A stretch of 64,000 nucleotides of DNA from Mantamonas sphyraenae. Its lineage: Eukaryota; CRuMs; Mantamonadidae. Of this stretch, positions 20,996 through 34,000 are shown in pieces. Each line of letters begins with the position of its first letter. Position 1 is the first letter of the stretch. Location of the stretch: positions 1 to 64,000 of the forward strand of contig JAPMXV010000030.1 of the NCBI GenBank assembly GCA_026936335.1, read 5' to 3'. The notes under the pieces were generated by a model. That model did not search any database. It was not told where the DNA came from and saw nothing but the letters and a program-made list of their open reading frames with translations. The position numbers were made by a program, and so were the translations under genes.

Positions 20996-22160
20996 TCATT
21001 GCACTGCACTGCCCATCCAACCCAACACCCTCTCCATCACCTCATCTGGCACCGTCCACCACTCACAACTCGCCTCATACCCTTCCATCCCCCCCACACA
21101 CTCAAACATCACCTCCCTCTCCTCCCTGTTCATCGCCAACGCCACCTCCATCGCCTCGTCCACCTCCTCTCCACCCTTGAGCATCCAATGCCACTCCTTC
21201 CTCCATCCCTTCTCCCTCACCACCTCTTCTGTTTTGACTGTGCTCCTTGCCCCCCACGTGCGCAACACCTCCACCACCGCATCATGCTCTGCCCGCATCG
21301 CCCGTTCCAGCCCGCTCCTGCCGTCCGCGGTTGCATTGACTGCCACACCCCACCTCAGCGCCTCCTGCACCTTGTCCACGTCTCCTGTCTCGCACGCGAT
21401 CAGAAACTCTTGTTGCTGCACAAGGTTTCTCTCCAACGCTGCCTTTGCTGCCTCGCTCAGTTGCCACCCAGGCATCCGAGTGCAAACCCTGTTCTCTTCC
21501 AACGCCTTGTCCACAGCAGCTGTGCCCATCACCAAACCCGCCTTGGACATCACCGCCAGCACCTGCAGTGTCCGGTTCTTGGCCAGCGCCGCGGCAAACG
21601 CTTCCACCGCCCTGCTCCCAACCCGTGCCCCTTTCACGTACAGCGCCACCATCGACTCGTTTTCGCCCACTCCTTGTGCGACCGCCTCCATGCCTTCGTC
21701 ATCGAGGTCCTCCCCGAGCATGAGCGCCCACAGTGACCTGTTTCGTCCCAAAGCAGCTCCCACAGCTTTTGCCCCTTCCTCTCCGATGTCGTTCTGCGTC
21801 ATGTTCACGTTCTCCAGCATCTCGCTCTCTGTCAGCAGTTCTGCCACCGCACACGCCCCCTCCACCCCCAACCGCGTCCCTTGCACAAACAGCGAGCGGA
21901 TTTTCCTGTGTCCCTTCAGCGCCGCCCACAGCCGTCCAGGCTCGCCCATGCGCACTCCTCTCAAGTCCAGTTCCTGTGCCCCGACACGCCTTTTGTCAGG
22001 TCCCTCCACCCCCCTCAATCCCACGCCCAACCCTCTCCCTCTTCCCTACCGTTCCCTCTTCCGCCTCGATGGCAGCCATCACCTCCTCCACCTCCACCTC
22101 GTTCTCTTCGTCCAGCAGCCGTCTCCAAAGGTTCTTTCTCTCTTTGCTCTCTGTGCTCAT
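20996..22160 (-). CDS. LRR plus ankyrin protein with conserved C-terminal module (family member 3)
   Basis: Minus-strand model: exon 1 22160-22050, intron 22049-21974 (76 nt, GTAGGG donor, GGGCACAG acceptor), exon 2 21973-20996, 362 residues. Exon 1 is charged and helical (MSTESKERKNLWRRLLDEEN). Exon 2 has about six degenerate LRRs (LDLRGVRMGE, VNMTQNDIGEEG, LMLGEDLDDEG), then ankyrin-like sequence (ACETGDVDKVQEALRWGVAVNA) and the shared end: GWRKEWHWML, VALAMNREER, MFECVGG and TVPDEVMERVLGWMG. The C-terminal module is closer to member 1 than to member 2. Exon 1 lies opposite no other gene. It is divergent from the ankyrin gene at 22292 with a 131-base gap. Function is unknown beyond protein interaction. 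Confidence 0.8.
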
Positions 22161-22291
22161 CCTTCTCACGAACCCCTCGCCACTGTCAGCCTCTGCCCCA
22201 CCCCCTCCGCCACTCCCCCTCCAAACTTCTCTCTCACCTTTCGCCGAGCTTCCACTGCGCCCCCCGCCGCAACCCCAACCCCTCCTCCACA
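22161..22291. promoter_or_regulatory. Divergent promoter between LRR member 3 and ankyrin gene
   Basis: One hundred and thirty-one bases separate the two start codons. The region is pyrimidine-rich on the plus strand (TCTC and CCCTCC runs). Shared regulation is inferred from geometry; no TATA box is clear. Confidence 0.4.
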
Positions 22292-24016
22292 ATGCAAACC
22301 CCTCTCCACACTGCCACCCTCGAAAACGACACAGAAACCATTCAACTCCTCCTCGACCAAGGCGCAGACATCGACGCCTGCGACGACAATGGCTTGACCC
22401 CACTCTTCCTCGCCACGCTCTGGGACAATGCAGCCGCCGTCTCTGTCCTCACCCAAGCCGGCGCAGATGTGTTTTACTGCCCCTCTGGCAACGGCGCGGA
22501 TGCTCTCGTCTGGGCGGCCGGCAACCAAAGCCCAGGCGCCGCAAAGGCACTCCTCGACCTCGTCCCCGACATCCTCGACGTCGAATCCGCCTTTCTTCAA
22601 GCCGCCGCTTACGCATCCTACGACGTCCTCCGCCTTCTTCTCTCCCACCCCAGCGTCCACATCGACGTCAACGCCTCGCGTGACGACGGCTCCACCGCAC
22701 TCATGTATGCTGCCTCGCACAACCTCGACGCCGTCAACCTTCTCCTCGCCGCCGGCACAGATCCGAACGCCACCTCGGAAACCGGCGTGACCCCGCTTAT
22801 GTACGCCGTCACTGCAGGCAACCACCCAATTGTCGCCGCCCTAGCCTCTGTCTCCGACGTCAATCACCAGGCCAGCGACGGTGCCTCCGCCCTCCTCTAC
22901 GCCGCCCAGAACGCAAACACAGACCTCATCACTTTGCTCCTCGACGCAGGCGCCTCAATAGACGTCTGCGAACAAAACGGCTGGACTCCTATTGTCTACC
23001 CCGCCAGGACGGGCGACATCGACACCGTTTCCTTCCTCCTCGACCACAACGCCTCTGTCGATGGCCACACGCCCGGCACGTGGTCCGCCATCATGCTAGC
23101 TGCCTACAACGGCCACACACACATCGTTCAGCGCCTCATCGACGCCGGCGCAGACATCGCCTACCAGAACAGCGATGGCACGTCCGCCCTCCTCGCTGCC
23201 GTCGAACAGGGCCACTTGGACGCGGCCTCCGTCCTCATCGACGCAAACGCTCCTTTGCACGTCCTCAACTCCTCACAAAGCTCTGTCGTCCTTCACGCCG
23301 CCTTGTCCGGCAATGTGCGCCTGCTCGAGCTCGTCCTCGACAAAGGCGCCGCCATCGACCACACAGACATTTACGGATCCTCCGCCATGTCCTGTGCCGC
23401 ACGGAACGGCTATCTCGACTGCGTGCGCCTTCTCCTCGACCGCGGCCTCTCCCCAGACGCGCATCGCCCAGGCTCCTGGTCTGCCTTGCTCCTCGCAGCT
23501 CGCGAAGGCCACCCCCATGTTCTCGACGCCCTCCTCAAAGCGGGCGCAGACTTTTCCACTCCCACCAACGACGACCAACACCTGTTTCCACTCTTCATCG
23601 CCGCCCTGACATGCCACACATCCTGTGTCCGCCTCCTCATCGACGCTGGGGCAGACCCCAACCAAACTGCGGGCAACAGCAACTTCCCCCTCCTCGTTGC
23701 CGCCGGCAACGATGCCTCTGGCGACACCGTCCGCCTCCTCCTCGACGCCGGTGCTCATCCAAACACCGTCAATTCCCAGGGCTGGTGTCCCATCACCAAT
23801 GCCGCCCTGTTCGACCGCACCGCCGCCGTCACCCACCTCGCAGCTGCCGGCGCAGACCTCCATCGCACCCGCACCTCCACCAACGAGTCGCCTTTCTACA
23901 TCGCTTGCACAAGAGGCTACATCGACACCGCCCTCGCCCTCCTCGACGCCGGTGCTGACCCAAACACCGTCCCGGTACCCGAAATCCCCACCGACCTCCT
24001 CGCCCTCCTCCTCTAG
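22292..24016 (+). CDS. Ankyrin-repeat protein, almost wholly repeats
   Basis: A single exon of 574 residues from ATG 22292. The open frame extends upstream, but this ATG directly precedes the first repeat (MQTPLHTATLENDTETIQLLL). About 16 ankyrin repeats fill the protein, with clear G-TPL-A and LL-GAD motifs (QGADIDACDDNGLTPLFLA, AGTDPNATSETGVTPLMYA, AGADPNQTAGN). It has no signal peptide, no membrane segment and no extra domain. It is probably a cytosolic protein-binding solenoid. It is followed after 17 bases by the phosphatase gene on the same strand. Confidence 0.9.
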   Translation: MQTPLHTATLENDTETIQLLLDQGADIDACDDNGLTPLFLATLWDNAAAVSVLTQAGADVFYCPSGNGADALVWAAGNQSPGAAKALLDLVPDILDVESAFLQAAAYASYDVLRLLLSHPSVHIDVNASRDDGSTALMYAASHNLDAVNLLLAAGTDPNATSETGVTPLMYAVTAGNHPIVAALASVSDVNHQASDGASALLYAAQNANTDLITLLLDAGASIDVCEQNGWTPIVYPARTGDIDTVSFLLDHNASVDGHTPGTWSAIMLAAYNGHTHIVQRLIDAGADIAYQNSDGTSALLAAVEQGHLDAASVLIDANAPLHVLNSSQSSVVLHAALSGNVRLLELVLDKGAAIDHTDIYGSSAMSCAARNGYLDCVRLLLDRGLSPDAHRPGSWSALLLAAREGHPHVLDALLKAGADFSTPTNDDQHLFPLFIAALTCHTSCVRLLIDAGADPNQTAGNSNFPLLVAAGNDASGDTVRLLLDAGAHPNTVNSQGWCPITNAALFDRTAAVTHLAAAGADLHRTRTSTNESPFYIACTRGYIDTALALLDAGADPNTVPVPEIPTDLLALLL

Positions 24017-24033
24017 CCGGCCCAACAAATCCC

Positions 24034-24852
24034 ATGACATCCTCCTCCTCCTCCTCCTCCCACACGTTCCTCACCCCACACGACGTCTTCAACCGCCACT
24101 CCTACGACCCTCCCTTTGTGGACGTCCGCCCCGACGACGACTTTCACCTCGCCCACCTCGCCCGCGCAGAACACGTGCCCCCGGGCTCCTCCTCCGTCGA
24201 AATCGACTACCACGAGGACCCCTACCTCGCCATTATCATCCTAGGCTCCTCCTCTGTCGACAAACACGCCGCCTGGGTCGCCGAACAGCTGCAGAACGGC
24301 GCCTCCTCCTCCGTCGCCTTTGCCCTCCACGACGAACTCCTCGCCGCCTACCCGTTCCTCTTTGACACCAAAGACCAGCGCGCAAACCCGTACACCGTCT
24401 TTCCCAACGTCGTCCAGGACAACATTTTCATTGGCAGCGCAATCACCGCCAGCAATCTTGACACCCTCAACGCCTGCGGCATCAAGCACGTCCTCAACAC
24501 AGCCACCGAGCAGCCAAACTTTTTCCAGGACGACACAGATGCAAACATGGAATACCTAAAAATCGATATCTACGACGACGAACTCGAGCCGGTCGCCCAG
24601 TATTTTGCCGACGCCGCCGATTTCATCGCCCAAGCCGTCGAAGCCAACGAGGGCGTCCTCGTGCACTGTGCTGCAGGCCGCTCTCGCTCTGCCACCATGC
24701 TCTGCGCCTACCTCATGCGTGCACACTCCCTCTCTCGCGACGACGCTCTCAAAAGGATCCGCGCCGCCCGACCCGGCATAGCCCCCAACGACGGCTTCCT
24801 CACACAGCTCAACCAGTGGCAACAGGACCTCGGCATTCCCGACACAGACTAA
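24034..24852 (+). CDS. Rhodanese-like plus dual-specificity phosphatase
   Basis: A single exon of 272 residues. After a Ser run, residues about 10-110 look like a rhodanese/CDC25-type domain (FVDVRPDDDFHLAHLARAEHVPPG), with no active-site Cys visible in the expected loop. Residues about 120-270 are a dual-specificity phosphatase: start VVQDNIFIGSAITASN, general-acid loop DIYDDE, and signature VHCAAGRSRS with catalytic Cys212 and the Arg in place, then AYLM and the R..RP motif. MAP-kinase phosphatases and STYXL1 have this order. Unlike STYX-type pseudophosphatases it keeps the Cys, so it should be active on phospho-Tyr/Thr/Ser. The substrate is unknown. Confidence 0.88.
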   Translation: MTSSSSSSSHTFLTPHDVFNRHSYDPPFVDVRPDDDFHLAHLARAEHVPPGSSSVEIDYHEDPYLAIIILGSSSVDKHAAWVAEQLQNGASSSVAFALHDELLAAYPFLFDTKDQRANPYTVFPNVVQDNIFIGSAITASNLDTLNACGIKHVLNTATEQPNFFQDDTDANMEYLKIDIYDDELEPVAQYFADAADFIAQAVEANEGVLVHCAAGRSRSATMLCAYLMRAHSLSRDDALKRIRAARPGIAPNDGFLTQLNQWQQDLGIPDTD

Positions 24853-25025
24853 ACAACACCCTCCCCCACCCTTCCCCAACTCCCCCATCCAAAACCAAAA
24901 ACACCCCACCCAGTGTCCGACACACAGCGACACTCACATCCCGTTTCCACGAGCTTTTCCCTGTGAATCACAACCCGACACACACACAACCCAAGCTCTT
25001 GTTCATCAACACCCAACCGCACACC

Positions 25026-28000
25026 ATGGCACGGCAGTTGCGAGGAATCTTCCTTCCGCTCCTGCTTTTCGTGTGCCTGCTTGCACTCCTGCCTCTTACC
25101 CAGGGTACGTTGCCACGCCCATGAACCCACCCGCAACACTCTCTCCGGTCTCCTCTTCCACTCTCCCTCCACGGCCCCTTGTGCCCTGGCCCCCGTTCCC
25201 ACCCCACCCACCCCCCCTTTCTCTTCTCCCCAGAGACCCGCCGTCCCCAATTGTCTACAAGCCCGCTCACAAGCCCACCCCCGCTCTTCCCGCAACCCTG
25301 CAGCCGCCTGTCCGGCACAGCCCGTGCCCGATTTTACACACACGCTCACCTCTCTCGGGGACGATCGTGCACACACTGTCGCGGCTGCGCCCGACGGCTC
25401 GTTTGCAATTGCGGCCCAGATCACCGGCAGCCCCTTTGCTGCCTTCAACTCATCTGGAGGCCGTGACATTGCCGTCCTCTACTTCAACGCCACCGGTGCC
25501 CTCCTCTGGTCCTACCAGACTGGCTCCGCTGGCGACGATGCCCCTGCGGGCGTCGCCGTTGACGCTGCGAAAAACGTCTACGTCGCCGCTTCCGCCGCAG
25601 GTTCCATCAACGCCCAGTCCGCCGCAGGCCAGCGCGACATTGTCGTCATCAAGCTCGACTCTGCAGGCAGTCCCGTCTGGACCTTCCAGACAGGCACCGC
25701 CTCAGACGACGATGCCCTCGCCATCGCCCTCACTCCCGACGCGCAGACCCTCTACGTCTCCGCTTCCACCCAGGGCGCTCTTGCTGCCGCAAACGCAGGC
25801 GCCACAGACGCTGTTGCCCTTCGCATCAACGCAACCTCGGGACAACAGATCTGGGCCGCCCAGTTTGGCAGCGTTGCAGACGATTCTTATGCCGCCATTG
25901 CCGTCGATTCCGCAAACAACCTCTACCTCGGCGGTCACAGCCACGCAGCCCTCCTCTCTCTCCCCTACGCAGGCGGAGACGCAGACGGCTACGTCATCAA
26001 GCTCAACTCCACCGGAGCACTCCTCGCAAAGGCCCATGTTGCTGCCAGCGCCACTGCTGACCGCCTTTTTGCCCTTGCCCTCTCCCTCGATGCGTCCACC
26101 CTGTACGCCGCCGGCTCCTCAAACACCTCGGGCTACATCACACCCCTCTCCACCTCCTCCCTGACCCCGGCCCAGTCCCTGCCCGTCCAGTCCACCCCGT
26201 CTGCAACCACGGCATGCACACACCTTGCCATTCTCTCCGGCGGTGCCATCGTCGTCGCCGGCAGCACCACAGGCAACCTCGCCGCACCCAACGCCGGCGC
26301 CACAGACCTCTTTGCCCTCGTCCTGTCCCCGGAGCTCACCACAACCCTTGCCGCCTACCAGTACGGCAGCAACTCCACAGACACCCCCAAGGGCCTCGCT
26401 GTCAGTGCCTGCAGCCCCTCAGACACCTTTGTTCTTCTCGCAGACACAACCGCAGACTTTCCCCCCAACACGCTCGGCGACAACGGCACCGACATCGTCT
26501 ACCTGCAGCAGACCCTTGCCACACACGCCACTCCCGTCGTCCGCAACCTTCCCGCTGCATTCCGACCCACTCTCGCCATGGCCTTCCCCGCCTCCGTCGA
26601 CGTCGCTACCTCGGTCTACACCCAGGCCCTCACCCTCCACCTCAACTGCTCCGCCTGCTCCATCTACCTCCCCACCCAGGCCTACGGCGCTCCCGCTGGC
26701 AACGCCTCTGCAAACTTTGCCTTTGTCGCAAACCCGGCCACCCTCACCGCCGTCCTCCGCGCCCTCCGCATCGACGCCTCCCCCACTCAGGATCCCGCAG
26801 ACAACCTCCTCGTCACCGTCCTCGATGCACCCCACCAATCCACCTACACCGTGCGCCTCCTCAACCCGCACTTTACCGCCACCCTGGCCACCACTCTCGT
26901 CGCTCCCGCAGACGTCGCCTACGACGCCTTTGCAAACACTCTCGTCTGCGGCTACCAGGACGACGCCTTTTACCTCGCCAGCATCAACGCCACCGGCCAC
27001 GCAAACTGGCTTATCCACACCACCGCAGCCGCAGGCGTTCAGGCCTGTCTCGGCCTTGCCGTCGACGCCGATAGCAACATCTACGCCGTCGGCTCCACCA
27101 CAGCCGCCGTCCCGCAGCTCGGCATCACCACCCTCTCCGGTGCCCTCGACGCCATCGTCGTCAAGATCTCCTACCAGGGACAGCTCCTCTGGGGTCATGC
27201 CGACCTCTCCACCGCCAATGACGACGCCCTCACAGACGTCCTCGTCGGCCCGTCTGGCGCCGTCGTCGTCGCAGGCTACTCCACTGCCTCCAACAACGCA
27301 CGCATCGCCAGTCTCAACCCGGCCACGGGCTCTGCCCAGTGGGACACCACCTGGAGCACCACTTCTGTCGTCCAGGGCCTTGCCCTTTGCCTCGACCCGG
27401 CCACCTCGGACATCTATCTCGCTGCAGGCCCCGACACAGCACACCTCGCCAAATTCTCCTCCACCGGCTCCCTCATCACCGCCACCTCCATTGCTGGTGC
27501 AGGTCAGCAGCGCTTTGTCGCCTGCGTCGCCACCGCACAGCACGTCTACGTCGCCGCCGCCTCCACCTCCCCGGCTTTCAACGGCTATCCAAACCCCACC
27601 CAGGCCGGCCAGTCCTGGCTCCTCAAGTACACCCGCGATCTCGCGCCCCTGTGGACCGTGCCCCTCGACGCCCAAGGCTCCGCAGACGCAGACACACCCT
27701 ACGACCTCGCCCTTCTCCCGGGCGACCGGCTCCTACTCGCAGGCCAGCATGCATCCTCCGCCTACCTCGCTCTCTTTGAGCCCTCTCTCGGCGCACAGCT
27801 CGCCTACTGGCATCTGCCCAGCCCCAACCGCACCGCCGCCCTCGTCGCCTCCCGCGACGGCAGTCTCGCCTACGTCGCTGCAGACTCCACCGGCACTCGC
27901 CTTTCCACACAGCCCGCCTACAACAGCCCGCCCTACATTCAGGCTCTTCCTTCTGTCGTCGTCGGCTCCCGCTCCGCCCTCGCCCCTCTCGCTGGGCCTA

Positions 28001-31000
28001 GCCCCATCCGTGCACGCGATCCCGATGCCTCCGACGCCACCCTTTTCCAACTCGGCGTCTCCTGCGCATCTCAGGCCTGTGTCCTCGCCCTCACCAGCCA
28101 GGTAACCTCGCTCACGGGCAACAACACACACACCCTCGCCCTCACCGCAACCCTTGCCCAGCTCGATGCCCTCTGGCCCGCTCTCTACGCCTCGTTTGCT
28201 GCAGACGCCGCCGTCGACACCCTTTCCTTTGTCCTTTCCGACCAAGGTCACACCGGCGCCGCCCTCCCGGATCCCACCTCCCAAACCTTCCGCGCAAACA
28301 TCTCCGTCGCCGTCCGCTGCGCCCCAGGTCCTGCCTACGAGTCCACCCTCGTCGCTTCGGGCTCCCAGACCTTTGTCGCCTCCGCCGTCGATGCCTTTGG
28401 CAGCCAGATCCTCGCCCTCACCACAGACGCTGCCCTCCCCGCTGCCTCAGCCTACGGCGCCACAGACATCGCCGCCGCAAAGTACGCTCGCGATGGTTCT
28501 CTCCAGTGGACCTACCAGACAGGCACAGCCGCAAACGAGCAGGCTCATGCCGTCGCCGTCGACCCGGACGACGCCTCCGTCTACCTCCTTGCCTCCGCCG
28601 CCCCTGGCTTCCACAACCAGTCTGCCATCGGAGGCGCCACAGACGCCTTTGTCATCAAGCTTTCTCCCGATGGCAAGCGCCTCTGGTCCCGTGGCCTCGG
28701 CTCCCCAAACACAGACACCCCGTCCGCTGCCGCCGTCCTTCCCGATGCCTCGCTTGCAGCCGTCGCCCACAGCGACAACGCTGTCCTCGCTGCACGCCTC
28801 CATCCCAACGGCACCACCCTCTGGACCACGAGCATCGCCTCGGCAGGAACCGATCTCTCGCACGGCCTCTGCGCCGACGCAAACGGCGACATCTACCTTC
28901 TCGCCAGCTCAGACGCCTCCTTCGACTCAAACACCGCCCTCGGCGCACGCGACATCGTCCTTCTCAAGTACTCTCTCGCAGGCGTCAAGCTCTGGTCCGC
29001 TCAGCTCGGAGGCTCCGCTGCAGACACCCCTTCCGCTTGCCTCATCCGCGACGGCTCTCTCTACGTGGCTGCCACATACAACTCCACCGCGCGTCTCTAC
29101 CGTGTCAACGCAACCACCGGCGCCCTCCAGTGGTCTGCCCCCACCGGCGTCACCACCCCGCATGCCGCCGCTGCTCTCGCACCCATGCCCTCGGGCGCCC
29201 TCCTCCTCGCTGCACACTCGGTCGTCGCCCTGTTTGACCCCACCACAGGCGCCCTTCTCGGCATCCAGTACCCGGCTGCCGACATTGCCAGCCTCCACTA
29301 CGCTTGCAACGGCCAAACCCTCACCGCTGGCCAACAGGGCGCAAACGTCTACGCGGCCACCCTCGCCCTCACCCCGCATATCGCAGGCCTGCCCCACCCG
29401 TCCTACGTCCACTGGCTCGTCGCCACACGACAGAGCGCCCCTCTGGCCCAGGCCACTGTCACCGTCCAAGACTTTGACGCAGACCCCGCCCATGTCTACA
29501 CCCTCACCCTCGCTGCCACACATGCTGCCATCACCCTCCCGTCCCACCAGGCACACATCTCCCTCCAGGGCAACGGCTCCTCCCTCCTCGTCCTCCGCTC
29601 CACCCTCCAGGGCATCGCACCTGCTCTCTCCCTCCTCACCGTCGCTCTTCCGCAACCGGACCTTCGCGACAACCTCACCCTCTCCATCGCAGACTTTCTT
29701 GGACACAACGCCTCCTACTCCATGGCCTTCCGCTCCCAGCCTGTCGCATGGACCCAACAGTTTGGCACCCCGGCTGACGACGCAATTCGCGCTGCCGTTG
29801 CAAACGACGCCCGCGACGCAACCTACATTGCCGGCACAACCAGCGCTGGTCTCTTTGCCCCTGCCTCTCTCGGTGCACGTGACACCTACCTCGCTCGCCT
29901 CGACGCACAGGGCCAGCCCGTCTGGTCCCACCAGTACGGCACCGCAGGCGACGACGTAGACGTCTCCCTCGCCCTCAACCAGCTCAACCACACCCTCTAC
30001 GTCGCAGGCACCACCGCTGCCTCCCTTCACGCGCAGCCTTTCCTTGGCGGCCTCTCCGACGTCTATCTCTCTCGCTATGCCACCCTCGACGGCGCACGCG
30101 CTTGGACCACCCAGTTTGGTTCCAACGCAGCCGACCGTCTCGCCCACATCTCCCTCCTTCCCGACGGTTCCCTCATCGCCTGCGGCTCCACCGCAGGCTC
30201 ACTTGCCTCTGCCGCAAACGCAAATGCAAACCCGGGCTCCGACGACGCCTGGGTCGCACATCTCTACGCAAACGGCTCCCTCGCATGGGCTTTCCACTAC
30301 GGCGGCTCCGCAAACGACTCCATGGCTGCCTGTCACTACGACTCCGCACGCCAGTCTCTCGTCTGCCTCGCCGCATCCCAGTCCACCGACCTGCCCTACG
30401 CAAACTCCACCCTTTCCACAAACGGCACCACCCACGCCCTCCTCCTCAGCTGGCCCCTCCTCTCCAACCAGACCCACATGCCCCCGACCAACCTCGTGCC
30501 CTCTGTCCAGATCCTCCTTGCCCCCGCCCAGCCCGTGGCTCTCCTCCTCCGCCAGGACGCCATCCTCGCCCTTGCAAACACCGCCACCCATCCCGCCCTC
30601 CTCGCCTTCCACCCGGTCACCCATGCCTCTCTCTGGCACACCAACTGGGGTTCTGCTGCCACCCAAGCCACTGCCCTCGACTACGACGCCCCACAAGGCC
30701 TCATCCTCGTCGCTGGCACAACCACAGCCCCCATCGACCCCCAACACCCGCTCATCGGCAGCGCAGACGTCTTTATTGCCGCCTTTAACCCGCTCACCGG
30801 TGATCGCACCGCAACCATCCCCTTTGGTACCTCGGCCGCTGACGCAAGTGCCTCCTCTGTCCTCGGGCACCTCCTGCCAATCACCGTCTCCGCCTCCCTC
30901 GACGACCGCATCTACCAGGGTGCAACAGACGCCGCCCTCAAGGTCATCCGTCCCTTCAACGTCCTCCCTACCCTCGATGGCCTGCCCCCTGCCCTCCATG

Positions 31001-34000
31001 TCGACTACCGCAACGACTATCCCCTCGGTCAACAGTACCCGCTCACCGTCAACGGCGCAGAGACCCCGGCCTCCACCATGGTCCTCCTCGCAAACTGCTC
31101 GTCCTGCCGCCTCTGGTTTGCCGCATCCTCCCTCGCTGCAAACATCACAGGCAACGGAACCGCCTCCGTCTCCATCCGCGGTTCCACCCAGCACACGCAG
31201 GACGCCTGGGCTACCCTCCGCCTCGACTCGCCCACGGTAACCCTCCAAGATACACTCCAGGTCACCATCGGCCAGCCGTACGCCTCCAACCTGCCCCTCC
31301 TCCAGCAGGTCCCTGCCCTCGGTCCGCACACCGTCTACACCCTGGCCACAGACTTCAACGCCTTCAACTTTGTCCGCCAATGGGGCTCCACAGGCTCCGA
31401 TCGCTGGCTCGCCCTCCGCCGCAACCCGGCAGACACCACCCTTTGGGCCGTCGGTTCCGCAGACGCTCCCGTCGAAGGCCAACCCAACGCAGGCGCAGAC
31501 GACTTTGTCCTCGCCCACCTCAACGTCCAGGGCACCCTTCTCAACCTCCGCACCTATGGAACCGCCCAAGCCGACCGATGGCTCGCCCTTGACATCGACC
31601 ACGCCTCGTCAACCCTCTACGCCTGTGGCTACACCAGCGCCTCCTTCATGTCCTCCACAGCGTACGGTGGCCGCGACGCCATCCTCGTCAGCATCAACAT
31701 GAACACCCTCAATGCAAACTGGGCCGTTTCCATCGGCTCCTCCGGCCACGACGAGTGTACCGCCGTCGCTGTCCATCCCCAGACCAGCCGTGTCTACATC
31801 GCTGGCTTTGCCACCGGCGCCTTGCCCACAAAGACCCATGCAGGTGCACGCGACGCCTTTGTCGCCGCATACTCCACCTCGGGTACCCTCGCATGGGCCC
31901 ACCAGACAGGTGGCACAGGCGACGACGCCTTCCATGGCATCGACGTCGACGCACAGGGCCGCATCTGGGCAGCTGGTTACGCAAACTCCTCCTTTGACGG
32001 CCAGACAAACTCCGGTCTCGCAGACTACCTCGTCGCCGCCTTTTCCTCCGATGGCACGCGCACCCTCCTTGCCATCCACGGCGACGCTGCAGACCAGGCC
32101 CTCTTTAACCTCCGCGTCGACGACAACGACCGCGTCCTCGTCGTCGGCCGCAACGCAGGCAACGCCCTCGCCGCACGCCTCGACACAACCACGGGGGCCT
32201 TCCGCTGGCACACTTCCATTGCCAGCCCCTCCCAAGATGTGGCTCTCGCCCTTGACGCAGCCGCAGACGCTCTTTGGATCACCGGCTACACAGAGGGCTC
32301 CCTCTGCCCCGGCTGTAGGTTCACCGGCGTCCAGGACCTCTTCCTCGCCAAGCTCGGCGCAGAGACCGGTGTCCACTACGCCACCATGCAGTTTGGCACG
32401 CACGACACTCTCCAGACCGCCCGCGGCACAGGCGTCGCCATCGCAGGCGCCTCGACCATCTTTGCTGCCGGCTCTACCACGGGTCTCGTTGCAGGTGCGC
32501 CCCCGGGCACGCAGCCCAAGGGTGCCTCTGATTTCCTCTTTCTCAGTGTGCGTACCTTTAACGACGCCCCGCGCATCCACTACTTGCCCACCGCCCTCCA
32601 GGCGCAGAGCAACAGGCCTCTTTCCCTCGGATCCGCTTCGCGCGTCGCCGATGTCGATGGCTACGGCACCGCTCTCTTTGCCCTCAACATCACCTGCTCC
32701 TCCTGTGTCATCCGCCTGCCGCAGCATGTCCACGTCGACTTTCTTGCCGGTGCACGCGACAACACGGCCGCTGTTTCCGTCCGTGGCACACAGGCTCAGC
32801 TCTCCACTGCCCTCGCCGCCTTTGACTTTTTCTTCAGTCAACAGTTTGCCACGGGCTCCATCGACCTCTCACTCGAGGACTACGGTGCCAACGGAGACAA
32901 GGCCCTCCCCACACACCCGGTGTCCACCTACCACGTCGCCGTAAACATCTCCTGCGCAGGTGCCACCGCCTGGAATGCTTCTCTCGCCACTGTCGCCGCC
33001 ACTGCAGAGGTGCCCCTCGACGTCGTCGCTGACTCGCTTGACAACGTCTACGTCGCTGGCTACACCTCCGGTGCCCTTGTCGGCCACACCTCCGCCGGCT
33101 CGGATGACCTCACCCTCGTTTCCTACACACGTGACGGCACCCTCCGCTGGTCCTACCAGACCGGCAGCACCGGCGCAGACCGTGCCAACGGCGTTGCCTT
33201 CCACCCTGCCACAAATGCCCTCTACCTTGCAGGCTACGCTTCCGCTGCCCTCCACGCCCAGGCCCACGCCGGTGGTCTCGATGCCCTTCTCCTGCGCCTT
33301 GATGTCTCTACAAACGCCACCCGTGTTTGGACACACCTCAACGGCACCGCCTCTGCCGATGTCTACAACGACGTCGCCGTCGCAAGCGATGGCCACCCCG
33401 TCGTCGTCGGCCAGCTCGCAGGTCAAGCGGTCGTGGCAAAGGTCCATGCAACCTCCGCGGCCATTCTCTGGCAGGTCGTCTCCCCCGCATCCACCCAGGC
33501 CTTGGCTGTCGCCACCTCTCCCTACGGCGACATCTACGTTGCTGGAACCACCACCGCCTCCGCCGCTGCCCATGGAGGCGCCTCCGACATCCTTGTCCAG
33601 CGCTTCTCCTCAGCCGGCGAGCTGCTGTGGTCATCCATCGTCGGCACAGTCGCTGCTGATTCCCTCGCCAAGGGCTTCATCTTTGACGACGCCACCTCCT
33701 CCCTCTATCTCGCCGCAAACTCCGATGCCGCCGCACGTTTTGTCCACTACAACACCGCCGCCGGTCTCGCTGCTTCGCCTCTGGCTGCAACTGGCGCTGC
33801 TGCCTACGTCGTCGCCCTTGACGTCAACGGCAACGTGCGCTGGGCCCACTCCCTCGACGTCGCTGGCGACCAAAAGGCACACGCCCTCACCCGCCGTCGT
33901 AGCTCCGTCCTGCTCGCCATCGGTTCCACAACGGCTGCCTTTGCTCCGCATACTCAGGCCGGTACACGTGACATTTTCGTCGCCCAGCTCCACCTCGCCG

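Noticed and set aside
25179-25466. Acceptor at about 25234 (TTCTCCCCAG) for the giant gene
   Set aside because: It has a good splice motif, but joining exon 1 there puts the reading in the wrong frame. The CTGCAG at 25301-25303 gives the SBBP frame.
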